From: Prevotella sp. UBA4339
GTDB lineage: Bacteria; Bacteroidota; Bacteroidia; Bacteroidales; Bacteroidaceae
NCBI GenBank assembly: GCA_002393725.1
Contig: DGTJ01000102.1
Span: 1,828 to 24,771, forward strand
Direction of reading: 5' to 3'
DNA length: 22,944 nt
Each line of letters opens with the position of its first letter. Position 1 is the first letter of the stretch. A program made the translations under genes and the position numbers. Shown in pieces: positions 7,558-15,563 of the stretch. The notes under the pieces were generated by a model. The model was not told where the DNA came from. It worked only from the letters and a program-made list of their open reading frames with translations, and did no database searches.

Positions 7558-10010
7558 TTCTTTTGTTTCTCTATTATTCTGAATATTGCAGGTTGCAGAA
7601 CGTATGACAGGACTACTGCCGACAGGAGTCCGACAAGCGTAGAGAATCCCACACTACGTATTGCAGGATGACCTGCTAATAACATGCTACTAACTGATGT
7701 AATGAGTACAACGGCACTGAGAAATATTGCCGTTTTGTGATATTTGAGCTTGCTGGTGTCTTTTGATGTCAGCCCGTTCATCACGAAGATGCTATAGTCT
7801 ACTCCGATACCGAAAATAAACGTTGATATGATGATGCTTATCAAATTGAAACTGACATTGAATATGACCATTGCTCCCAATACTATCAACCAGCTGAGAA
7901 GTATAGGCATGAAACCCAGCAGAGTGTGCTTCAGGTTGAAATGGAATGACACTAATAGTACAATTAGTACAAACAGCATCGACAGCCATTGCAGTACATT
8001 GAAGTCATCGTTCATTTGTAGAAGCGTGTCTGTTGTATAATAATATGTGTCGAGCACTAGGAGATTGGGGTTGCTGGCTATGGCATCGCAGATACGGATA
8101 TAGTCGCTCTCACTGCTTCTGACAGAGTCGTTCTGGCATCTAACAGATGTAAAGCAGAGATATTCGCCTCCATAAGACTCCTCCATGAGTGTTGACTGAA
8201 ATCCCGGTGGTATCAGTCCTGTTGCATATAGGGAGTCTGGCTCGTAATCGCGCGTGGCCATTTCGAAGAAGGTATCGAATGCTTCTGGATTAAGTTCTGC
8301 CTGTGGGGCAGTCTGGGCTATCAGACTGCGTACTTTTGCAAGGCGCTCAGGTGTCCAGAATGCTTTCCATGCATCAATACGTTCCTGCTGGATGCGCATT
8401 GGTACGAATATCTGATTTGTATGCGTATAGCTCTTTACCAGCCCCAACTGCTGAAGTGAGTCGAGCTTATGGTCGAGAATGGCAAAATTCTCAATGGCTT
8501 CCTCCATAGTATTGCCCTCACTGGCAAAGTATTTCGTCTTGTCGCCTGTGTAGGTCTTGTCACGAAGAAGCTGCTCCGAGTACTCTGTCATATCGTCAAG
8601 ATAACCAAGATTATGCATGTCTGCATCAAATCGTGTTCCCCCGATGAGATATGCTCCTATACCAACGGCAGCCACAAGTATCACTGCTGCCAGCAGTGGT
8701 TTCTTCCTGTCGAGCGGATAGTCATTAATCTTGTCGATGAATCCAAATTCTTCCTTTCCCTCGCGGTATTCTTTATCTTCCTTCAGCATCAGTGGCAGAT
8801 ATGTCAGCGAGAACATCGTCGTGCCCAAAATAGCAAATGCTGCAAACAGTCCGAAATCCTGTAGTAGAGAGGTGTTGATGAATATAAGTCCTGCAAAGGA
8901 ACCTATGGTCGTAATGCATCCTAACCATACTGGCTTTACCTGATCACGGAGCATCTTCTCTACATTGTTGACATACTTCTGGTGTGTCAGTACATGCAGT
9001 ACGTAACTAAGCGCAACCCCAAGTACAACGCCTCCGATAGCTAGTGCCAATAGAGAGAATTCACCCTTTATCCAGTACATCATAGCCAGTCCGAACAATG
9101 TCCCAAATATTACCGGCAATAGAAGCAGTGGTATCGTATCCCATCTTCGGAAACAAAACAGAAGGAATATCAATACAAGGATCAAAGCACCTGTGATGGT
9201 AGTTGTCAGGTCTTTTTTTATCTGTGTCGAATTATAGAAACCGCTGGCAGGGGTGCCATGATAGCTGATGCGAACATCAGGATGGCTCTTGCTGAACTGA
9301 TCTATCTGATCGTTGAGCATCCTGAACAATGCCGACCCCTGCCCAGTGTTGGTAGATGAGAACCTTGGTGTGATAAAAGCTATACATACTGTAGAGTCAG
9401 GAACAAAAAAATGATTGTCGACAGTATGATAATTACCAGCACTCATAAGTGGCTCCATCTGCTTTGCTAATACACTGCGCATTCCCATGGGGTCCATCTG
9501 GATTAGCTCTGGAAACATTCCTCCAATCTCACTTAGCAGATCATCGTGATTCTGTTGCATCTGCTGAGTGAAATGCTCTCGAGTAAGCAGAGAGTCAAAG
9601 TGTGCGTATGCAGAGCTGTCAATGTATGCAGGAAGGTGCTCGGTCAGATAGTCTATGCCATCAGGCATCAGGTCGTCATCGATTTTGTAGAAAATATCAC
9701 CAATTGTGTGAGATGCGGAGTCTCTCATTACCAGAGAATCGATGAAGTCATCGCATACTCCAATAAGATTCTCTGTCCCCTTGCCTTCGAAAAGCAAGAA
9801 TGTCTTGTCTTTGATCTTTAAGTCGGCAAAGGCGAGTTTTGTCGTGCCATCTTCATTTTTCGATGATGGCATCAATTTGTCAATATCTTCTTCCAGATGT
9901 ATCCGTGTTGCAAAGAATCCGAAAAAGAGGAAAATTGCAACCATCGAAAGCCAGTAGACAGCCTTGTGACTACTGAAGAATTTATTGATTCTGATAAATA
10001 ACTCCGTCAT
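7554..10010 (-). CDS. MMPL/RND-superfamily lipid exporter
   Basis: This 818-residue inner-membrane transporter has the classic duplicated plan: TM1 (about 17-37), a periplasmic domain (38-268), five membrane segments (270-410), TM7 (about 438-456), a second periplasmic domain, and five final segments (about 650-812). The C-terminal half carries the proton-relay GxxxDY motif at D738-Y739. The matching position of the N-terminal half is Ser335-Tyr336, so that Asp is missing. MMPL pumps export lipids and polyketide-derived envelope compounds, and one is a fixed member of aryl polyene/flexirubin clusters. It lies 17 bases after the dehydratase gene and overlaps the CrtI-like gene. It probably moves the finished or intermediate polyene lipid out of the inner membrane towards the LolA-like protein. 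Confidence 0.9.
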   Translation of the reverse strand: MTELFIRINKFFSSHKAVYWLSMVAIFLFFGFFATRIHLEEDIDKLMPSSKNEDGTTKLAFADLKIKDKTFLLFEGKGTENLIGVCDDFIDSLVMRDSASHTIGDIFYKIDDDLMPDGIDYLTEHLPAYIDSSAYAHFDSLLTREHFTQQMQQNHDDLLSEIGGMFPELIQMDPMGMRSVLAKQMEPLMSAGNYHTVDNHFFVPDSTVCIAFITPRFSSTNTGQGSALFRMLNDQIDQFSKSHPDVRISYHGTPASGFYNSTQIKKDLTTTITGALILVLIFLLFCFRRWDTIPLLLLPVIFGTLFGLAMMYWIKGEFSLLALAIGGVVLGVALSYVLHVLTHQKYVNNVEKMLRDQVKPVWLGCITTIGSFAGLIFINTSLLQDFGLFAAFAILGTTMFSLTYLPLMLKEDKEYREGKEEFGFIDKINDYPLDRKKPLLAAVILVAAVGIGAYLIGGTRFDADMHNLGYLDDMTEYSEQLLRDKTYTGDKTKYFASEGNTMEEAIENFAILDHKLDSLQQLGLVKSYTHTNQIFVPMRIQQERIDAWKAFWTPERLAKVRSLIAQTAPQAELNPEAFDTFFEMATRDYEPDSLYATGLIPPGFQSTLMEESYGGEYLCFTSVRCQNDSVRSSESDYIRICDAIASNPNLLVLDTYYYTTDTLLQMNDDFNVLQWLSMLFVLIVLLVSFHFNLKHTLLGFMPILLSWLIVLGAMVIFNVSFNLISIIISTFIFGIGVDYSIFVMNGLTSKDTSKLKYHKTAIFLSAVVLITSVSSMLLAGHPAIRSVGFSTLVGLLSAVVLSYVLQPAIFRIIEKQKN

Positions 10011-10027
10011 ATCTGAGAAATCTGTGA

Positions 10028-10453
10028 CTATTGTTGCATGAATATCTTTAGCTGAGCCTTGGCAATCATCTTATCGCCTACGTAGCTCTCACCCGTTGCC
10101 ATCGTCACATTACCAAAGGTGAAACCAAATTCGATGTTAGTACTTATTTTTTCGCCAATATTTGGACGGCGATTGCATTCGAAATGTTTTATTTCTCCTA
10201 TTAGTCCTATAGGAGGGTTGACAGTATTTTGCTCCAGTGCCTGAGATCCCATCAGGGCAGAACATGACTGTGCTATATGCTCTATCAGTCCCGTCTCGGC
10301 CATAGTCTCATCTGGCAAAATAAAGTAGTTCCCCTTGAGGACGGTCAGGGTGGTGACGGCATGTGTACCGTCACTCACCTCTATCTCGTCCATCATCATA
10401 AACGGCTCTCTCTGAGGAATGAGCCTTTTAATATCTTCGCCTTTTATCTTCAC
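10028..10453 (-). CDS. ApeP-like hot-dog 3-hydroxyacyl-ACP dehydratase
   Basis: The protein has 141 residues and starts at a GTG (10453). It has the single hot-dog layout of the predicted 3-hydroxyacyl-ACP dehydratase family (COG4706, ApeP-like): IPQREPFMMMDE at 12-23 and GLIEHIAQS at 55-63. Glu58 aligns with the catalytic Glu of FabZ. The GHFPG segment that carries the catalytic His of FabZ is absent; a Phe (F44) falls there. In aryl polyene pathways ApeP works with a second dehydratase, ApeI. No such partner is seen in this window. It lies between the ACP and MMPL genes with gaps under 20 bases, so its role in forming double bonds on ACP-bound intermediates is likely, but whether it acts alone is open. 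Confidence 0.85.
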   Translation of the reverse strand: MKIKGEDIKRLIPQREPFMMMDEIEVSDGTHAVTTLTVLKGNYFILPDETMAETGLIEHIAQSCSALMGSQALEQNTVNPPIGLIGEIKHFECNRRPNIGEKISTNIEFGFTFGNVTMATGESYVGDKMIAKAQLKIFMQQ

Positions 10454-10465
10454 AATCCAAGGTCT

Positions 10466-10711
10466 TTAAGCGGCCATGTGCTGCTCGATATAATCGTAAA
10501 GATCGTTGAAGGTCTGAATCTTATGCAGTTCGTTGACAGGAATAGTTATCTTGTAGTTGAACTGCAACAGTGCAACCATGTCAACAAGGCTCAGGCTGTC
10601 AAGCATAAGGGTCTCCTTGACATTAGCCTCAGGGGTGATTTCACTTACTTCTACTTCAAATTCGTTGGCGAGCAGGTCATTAACGTGCTCAATGATTTCA
10701 TTTCTTGTCAT
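10466..10711 (-). CDS. acyl carrier protein
   Basis: This 81-residue acidic helical protein carries the phosphopantetheine attachment motif LDSLS, with Ser39 as the modified residue. Length and helix pattern are normal for a type II ACP. It is placed directly between the ketosynthase (28 bases upstream) and dehydratase genes, so it most likely carries the growing chain of this pathway and not general fatty acid synthesis. The motif has DSLSLVDMV where housekeeping ACPs have DSLDTVELV, which fits a specialised carrier. Confidence 0.93.
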   Translation of the reverse strand: MTRNEIIEHVNDLLANEFEVEVSEITPEANVKETLMLDSLSLVDMVALLQFNYKITIPVNELHKIQTFNDLYDYIEQHMAA

Positions 10712-10739
10712 AATCTTATTTGATATTAATTTGTTAAAT

Positions 10740-11954
10740 TCAAAGATTTCTTATTATTAGTGTGGAATTGGTTCCTCCAAATCCGAATGAATTGCTAAGG
10801 AACTTGTCGAAGTGTATCTCCTTCGTCTCGTTAAGAACGTTGATACAACATGTCTCGTCATCAGGATTCTCAAAGTTTATGTTTCCTGCAATAAAGCCGT
10901 TCTTCATCATGAGCATTGAGTATATAATCTCTGATGCGCCTGCCATCCACATCTCATGACCCGTTTGGCTCTTAGTTGATGTAACGGGAACTTTGTAATC
11001 ACCAAATATCTGTGCAATAGCCAATGCCTCGCGGGCATCTCCGATCTTTGTTGACGTAGCATGAGCATTGACATAGCCAATTTCACTTGGGCTTATGCCA
11101 GAGTCTTTTAGGCACAGCTCCAGCGAGCGGGCCGGACCTGCAACATTTGGCGTAGAGATGTGGTCGCCATTTCCGGAAAATCCCCATCCTATGATCTCTG
11201 CCAAGATAGGAGCACCGCGGCGTACTGCACTTTCATAGCTCTCAAGAATCACGGTAGCAGCTCCACCTCCAGGAACCAGACCATTGCGGTCACGGTCGAA
11301 TGGACGGCTGGCCTTTACGGGGTCATCGTTAATTGCAAATGATTGAATTCCGTCGAAGGATGCTACACCATACATGTTTGCTTCCTGTGCACCACCGCAG
11401 ACTACGCATTCCTGCAGGCCGCTGCGGATAAGAAGAGTTCCAAGTCCAATAGATTGAGAACCGCTTGCGCATGCAGCTGACGCTGTCAGGTTAATGCCCT
11501 TGAGATGGAATAGACAAGCGAGGTTCATTGTCACAGTCGAGTTCATCGACTGGAAAATTGCACCGCTTCCGCAAGCAGCTGTGGAACCAGCCTGGCGGAA
11601 CTTATCGAGAGATACCATAGTTGCCTCTGACACCGAGTCATTACCATAGATGATTCCGACTTCGTGCTGGTCGATATAGTCCTGATCCAGCCCCGCTGCT
11701 GCAAGTGCGTCTTTTGTTGCCATATATGCATACTGGGCTTCTTCCGGCATAAACTGTCTCTGATTACGGCCGATAAGCGGCTTAAGGTTTGGAATTGGAA
11801 TATTTGCCGTCAAGGGTGAACGGAATCCTGCGTCGATACGCTCCTGGCTTTTTACAATACCGCTCTTACCGTCATAAAGTGACTGTCTCACCTCATCGAG
11901 GGTCGTTCCTAAGCACGACCATATTCCCATTCCTGTAATTACTACTCTTTCCAT
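10740..11954 (-). CDS. beta-ketoacyl-ACP synthase (FabF/KS-type)
   Basis: This 404-residue enzyme has the full thiolase-fold condensing-enzyme layout. The catalytic triad is visible: Cys162 in SAACASGS, His298 in NAHATSTKIGD and His333 in SQTGHEMWMAG. The C-terminal GFGGTNS loop is also intact. Several positions differ from housekeeping FabF (AACAS for TACAT, SQTGH for SMTGH, EMWMAG for LLGAAG), which points to a specialised KS like those of aryl polyene and flexirubin clusters. It should catalyse decarboxylative chain extension with malonyl-ACP. No chain-length-factor or second KS is present in the window. It follows the GNAT gene by 24 bases and precedes the ACP gene by 28. Confidence 0.92.
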   Translation of the reverse strand: MERVVITGMGIWSCLGTTLDEVRQSLYDGKSGIVKSQERIDAGFRSPLTANIPIPNLKPLIGRNQRQFMPEEAQYAYMATKDALAAAGLDQDYIDQHEVGIIYGNDSVSEATMVSLDKFRQAGSTAACGSGAIFQSMNSTVTMNLACLFHLKGINLTASAACASGSQSIGLGTLLIRSGLQECVVCGGAQEANMYGVASFDGIQSFAINDDPVKASRPFDRDRNGLVPGGGAATVILESYESAVRRGAPILAEIIGWGFSGNGDHISTPNVAGPARSLELCLKDSGISPSEIGYVNAHATSTKIGDAREALAIAQIFGDYKVPVTSTKSQTGHEMWMAGASEIIYSMLMMKNGFIAGNINFENPDDETCCINVLNETKEIHFDKFLSNSFGFGGTNSTLIIRNL

Positions 11955-11978
11955 ATTGTTTTATGTCTAAAATTTCTA

Positions 11979-13121
11979 TTAGTCTGTCGTGATGTCTTTC
12001 TTGTAGCATCGGCGACGCTTCACCAATTGTGGTTTCAGAGGCTTCCATTGTGACAACTCCCTGATGTTGTCCTCCAGTTGTGGACCCGTCTCTGCCCATT
12101 TGAAGCCATAACTATTGTAAATTGGTATAAGATCGTCGAAAAACAATGCGTTTATTCCAAGTCCCTGAAGATCTGGCCTTACTGCTATGAGCAGCATTTC
12201 TGCATTATCTTCAGGTTTCCATTTCAGTGCTTTCAGAAGATGATACCATCCCATGGGGAAAAGGCTTCCGTTGGCCTTTCGCATGGATTTAGATAAGCTG
12301 CCCATAGTTATTGCCACACCAACAACTTCATTCTGTGCGTTTACCACAACAGGTATCAATTTCTTATCTATAATCTTAAGATATGTGTGCAGGAAATGGT
12401 CGATTTGCTCGTCAGATAGTTTAGAGAACCCAAAAAGTGGAGCATACGCCTCATTTAAGAGGTCAAACACTTTCTTACCATATCCTTGCCTATACACGAG
12501 ATCATTATTTACCTTTATAACTCGCAGTCCCATCTGCTCCTTCGCATACTGCGCTACTCGGCTGTATCTGCCTGGTATCTCCTGTGGAATATTAATATGT
12601 ATTTGAACCCAGTCAACCTCCTTGGAAAAGCCGAGTTTTTCCATATGACGTGGATAATATTCCGGATTGTATAGAGTATTGATAGACCCCATCATGTTAA
12701 AATCTTCGACAAGCATTCCTTCTTTGTCGAAATCCGTTATTCCCAGTGGCCCGTGAATTGTATCCATGCCCTGATCGGCTCCCCATTTGCATACAGTGTC
12801 AATCAGTTCCTTAGATACTTCCAGGTCATCAATGAACTCAATCATGGAGAAGCGTACATTCTTCCTTTTCCAAGTGTCGTTGGCTTTGCTGTTTATTATT
12901 CCAACGATACGGCCAACGGGAACTTCGTCCTTATATGCTACGAATGGCTGGATAATGGAGAATATCATCCCTGGGTTTTTCTTCGGTTTGAAGAGATTCC
13001 TGACATCACTGTCTAAGTCGGGGACATATTGTTCACATCCCTTATAGATGATTTTCGCAACTTTTATGAAATCATCCATTCTCTGTCTGTTATCAGCTTT
13101 TAAGACGTCTATTTTTTTCAT
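11979..13121 (-). CDS. GNAT-fold acyltransferase family protein
   Basis: This 380-residue soluble protein has no signal peptide. The C-terminal half has a GNAT-like cofactor loop, RPDLQGLGIN at residues 315-324, after a beta strand MLLIAV, and the tail ETGPQLEDN...KPQLVKRRRCYKK. The N-terminal half (VAYKDEVPVGRIVGIIN at about 62-77) looks like a second GNAT-type fold, so the protein may be a double-GNAT member known in Bacteroidetes mainly as uncharacterised. It is the first biosynthetic gene of the run, 17 bases after the regulator gene and 24 before the ketosynthase. It could transfer the acyl chain from the ACP to an amine, as FeeM-type and GlsB-type N-acyltransferases do, but no substrate can be read from sequence. 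Confidence 0.75.
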   Translation of the reverse strand: MKKIDVLKADNRQRMDDFIKVAKIIYKGCEQYVPDLDSDVRNLFKPKKNPGMIFSIIQPFVAYKDEVPVGRIVGIINSKANDTWKRKNVRFSMIEFIDDLEVSKELIDTVCKWGADQGMDTIHGPLGITDFDKEGMLVEDFNMMGSINTLYNPEYYPRHMEKLGFSKEVDWVQIHINIPQEIPGRYSRVAQYAKEQMGLRVIKVNNDLVYRQGYGKKVFDLLNEAYAPLFGFSKLSDEQIDHFLHTYLKIIDKKLIPVVVNAQNEVVGVAITMGSLSKSMRKANGSLFPMGWYHLLKALKWKPEDNAEMLLIAVRPDLQGLGINALFFDDLIPIYNSYGFKWAETGPQLEDNIRELSQWKPLKPQLVKRRRCYKKDITTD

Positions 13122-13138
13122 CTCCTACTTTCTCTTTC

Positions 13139-14014
13139 TTATTTTCTCCTCCCAGTCCTGTATTCCAATGGAGTCATGCCTGCTTCATCGCGGAAATACT
13201 GCCCGAAGAATGACGGATTTGGAAAGCCCATCTGGTTGCTAATCTCTTTTATGGACATATTGGTCGTCTTCAGCAGTGTATAGCATTGCTCCATCACGCT
13301 GTCTGTAATCCATCTCATGGGCGATTTCCCGCTGACTCTGGTGCATACCGTAGAAAGGTACTTGGGGGTTATGTAGAGTCTTTCAGCATAATAAGACACC
13401 TGACGGCGTTTATGTTGCTCGTGACCTAATAAGACAAGAAACTGGTTGAAGATTTCTTTGTCGCGATCTGTTGATGTATCGATGACTTTAGATGTGCTTT
13501 CTTGCCTTAATAGTTGTTCGCATACTATTAGAAGTAGTGTGCGCAAGAACGACATTGTTATTTCACTTCCTAATTTCAAATCGCCCCCCTGGAATATTGC
13601 AAGAGAGTGGTCGCGCAAAATGTTTGTCCATCGCTTACCATCTATAACAAATGTCTCCTGCATATATATGGCGCTGTTCCAGATTCCTATCTGAGGACCA
13701 AGAATTGTCCTAAGCATCTTGTCGCTGACAATAAGTGACGACACTTCCACATCAGTACTCACCATCATTGGATGTAGCAGTTTTTCGGTTGGGATCAATA
13801 TGAGCTGCCCCTCATGAGCCTTCAACTGCTTCCCACCTCCGATTTCAAGCAATAGCCTCCCTTTACGGCAATGAATTATGGCATTATGTTCCATTTTTAT
13901 CGCCGAAGATGTAGATATCTTTTGTATGTCTTGCAGACCTTCTAAAAACCAGATACCGTCGGCTATTCTTTTTGCGACGTCCTGATTGTCTAACAGTCCT
14001 TTAGTGTCAGCCAT
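13139..14014 (-). CDS. AraC-family transcriptional regulator
   Basis: This 291-residue protein has a cupin-like ligand-sensing N-terminal domain (about residues 20-150) and a C-terminal AraC/XylS domain with two helix-turn-helix units (about 185-289; YITPKYLSTVCTRVSGKSP and SIKEISNQMGFPNPSFFGQYFRDEAGMTP are typical). It lies only 17 bases upstream of the GNAT gene in the same direction, so it is probably the first gene of the biosynthetic operon. It is also divergent from the RND efflux operon across a 341-base region. Bacteroidetes AraC regulators often control a neighbouring efflux operon. It could control either side or both. The ligand is unknown. Confidence 0.9.
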   Translation of the reverse strand: MADTKGLLDNQDVAKRIADGIWFLEGLQDIQKISTSSAIKMEHNAIIHCRKGRLLLEIGGGKQLKAHEGQLILIPTEKLLHPMMVSTDVEVSSLIVSDKMLRTILGPQIGIWNSAIYMQETFVIDGKRWTNILRDHSLAIFQGGDLKLGSEITMSFLRTLLLIVCEQLLRQESTSKVIDTSTDRDKEIFNQFLVLLGHEQHKRRQVSYYAERLYITPKYLSTVCTRVSGKSPMRWITDSVMEQCYTLLKTTNMSIKEISNQMGFPNPSFFGQYFRDEAGMTPLEYRTGRRK

Positions 14015-14240
14015 TTACCTTGAATTTTTAAAATCGGCTGCAAAATTAAACATTATAATCCAAATTTCGACGTTCGTTTCTTCGCTAATAATGTTCTGCT
14101 GCGATTCCTTGATATAGATTAAGGCTGCATTTTGTAAGATGACGGTAAGCAAAAAATGGTATTGGCGATTATGTTTTTGAGGGAAAAATGTCGAATATTT
14201 CCCTTAGTGTACAATAAACAATGTTAAAATGGATTTGTGT

Positions 14241-14274
14241 CTTGACTATGTTATTTTATATTTTTGTATCTTTG
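14241..14274 (+). promoter_or_regulatory. putative Bacteroidetes-type promoter of the RND operon
   Basis: TATCTTTG at 14267-14274 matches the -7 consensus TAnnTTTG. The upstream box is weaker: CTTG at 14241-14244 lies 22 bases away, one more than the usual 19-21 and one mismatch from TTTG. It would give a leader of roughly 75 bases before the ATG at 14356. Confidence 0.5.
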
Positions 14275-14291
14275 CAGTCCGAAAAGTTAAC

Positions 14292-14318
14292 ATGCACTTC
14301 GCTTCTGTCGTTGTGCAT
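14292..14318 (+). other. hairpin in the leader of the RND operon
   Basis: ATGCAC (14292-14297) and GTGCAT (14313-14318) are perfect inverted arms around a 15-base loop, located between the putative promoter and the first efflux gene. It could be an mRNA leader hairpin or a dyad operator for the divergent AraC regulator. Six base pairs is short, so chance is possible. Confidence 0.3.
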
Positions 14319-14355
14319 ATGATAGGAGAATTATAAAATCACAATAGGTTTAATT

Positions 14356-15534
14356 ATGAAAATGAATAAGATTTTGATGTTTGCCGCTGCAGCGATGATG
14401 CTTGCATCATGCGGTGGTGGCAGTGGTCGCCCTACGTTTGGCGACAATGAGTTTCCTGTAGTGGCAGTAGGAACATCCAGTGCGTCCTTGCAGACTTCTT
14501 ACCCTGCAACGATTAAGGGTGTACAGGATGTGCAGATCAGTCCTAAGGTTCAGGGATTTATCCGTCAGATCAATGTTAAGGAGGGCCAGACTGTTAGTGC
14601 GGGTCAGGTGTTGTTTGTACTCGACAATGTTACTTATCAGGCACAGGTGCGGCAGGCTCAGGCCTCTGTGAATACTGCTCAGGCATCATGTAACACAGCC
14701 AAACTGAATTTTGAGAATTCCAAGAAGCTCTATGAGAGTGGTGTTATCGGTGACTTTGAGTTACAGTCAGCTACAAATAGTTTTGAGAGTGCTAAGGCTG
14801 GTCTGGCTCAGGCTCAGGCAAGCTTGGCGTCTGCCAATGAAATGCTCAGCTATTGCTTTGTGAAGAGTCCGGCCGCAGGAGTGGTTGGCACACTGCCGTT
14901 TAAGGTAGGTACGCTCGTTAGTGCTCAGAATGTACTGACTACCGTCTCTAATAATTCTTCAATGGAAGTCTATTTCTCACTGACAGAGAAAGATGCTCTT
15001 GCAATGTCGCAAACTGCCGGAGGACAGAATGCTGCAGTCAGTTCAATGCCAAGTGTTCAGTTGAAACTGGCCGACGGTACTGTTTACGGACATGAGGGTA
15101 AAGTGACCAAGATGAGTGGAGTGATAGATGCTGCTACCGGTAGTGTTCAGGTTATTGCCCTCTTCTCAAATCCTGAAAAGATACTGAAGAGTGGTGGTTC
15201 TGGTTCTATTATCATCCCAAAGAGCAATTCTGAGGCAATCATAATTCCTCAAAGTTGTGTTTCTGAAGTGCAGAATAAGAAGTTTGTCTATGTCTTAGGC
15301 AAGGACAATAAAGTGAAATATACTGAAATAAAAGTTGATCCGCAGAATGATGGTAACAACTATATCGTAACTGATGGCTTGAAAGTCGGTGACAAGTATG
15401 TTACCAATGGAATCACGAAGTTGAATGACGGCATGGAGATTGTGCCAATTACTCCAGAGAAGTACCAGCAGAAGATCAATGATCAGGTAAAGGCCATGAG
15501 TGCTGGCGATATCGTTGGAGCCATGAAGAAATAA
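14356..15534 (+). CDS. RND efflux periplasmic adaptor subunit (AcrA-like lipoprotein)
   Basis: This 392-residue membrane fusion protein has a lipoprotein signal peptide with lipobox LASC (Cys19), then the split biotinyl-lipoyl domain (VQISPKVQGFIRQINVKEGQTVSAGQVLFVLD, about residues 60-92, and the return strand at about 170-195), an Ala/Gln-rich coiled-coil hairpin (about 95-160) and beta-barrel and membrane-proximal domains. Adaptors of this type bridge the inner-membrane pump and the outer-membrane channel and are lipid-anchored to the inner membrane. It is the first gene of the efflux operon, 29 bases before the pump gene. Substrate is not predictable; multidrug, bile-acid-like or self-made lipid export are all possible. 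Confidence 0.95.
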   Translation: MKMNKILMFAAAAMMLASCGGGSGRPTFGDNEFPVVAVGTSSASLQTSYPATIKGVQDVQISPKVQGFIRQINVKEGQTVSAGQVLFVLDNVTYQAQVRQAQASVNTAQASCNTAKLNFENSKKLYESGVIGDFELQSATNSFESAKAGLAQAQASLASANEMLSYCFVKSPAAGVVGTLPFKVGTLVSAQNVLTTVSNNSSMEVYFSLTEKDALAMSQTAGGQNAAVSSMPSVQLKLADGTVYGHEGKVTKMSGVIDAATGSVQVIALFSNPEKILKSGGSGSIIIPKSNSEAIIIPQSCVSEVQNKKFVYVLGKDNKVKYTEIKVDPQNDGNNYIVTDGLKVGDKYVTNGITKLNDGMEIVPITPEKYQQKINDQVKAMSAGDIVGAMKK

Positions 15535-15563
15535 GGATAATAGAAGTTAAAAAGAAGTAAGCA

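Larger units (their letters stand above)
14015..14355. promoter_or_regulatory. divergent intergenic regulatory region
   Basis: This 341-base A/T-rich stretch separates the AraC gene from the efflux operon and holds no coding sequence that I can support. On the minus strand a Bacteroidetes -7 type element TAATTTTG lies at 14048-14041, about 27 bases before the AraC start, without a clear TTTG partner at the right distance. On the plus strand TATCTTTG lies at 14267-14274. Any AraC binding site is expected here, but I see no clear direct repeat pair. Confidence 0.6.

Noticed and set aside
8469..8864. Plus-strand frame of 131 codons inside the exporter gene
   Set aside because: It is antisense to the MMPL gene, with no homology pattern or start signal.
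10028..10453. Housekeeping FabZ
   Set aside because: The HFPG catalytic segment is absent and the sequence fits the ApeP-like branch; context is a PKS operon.
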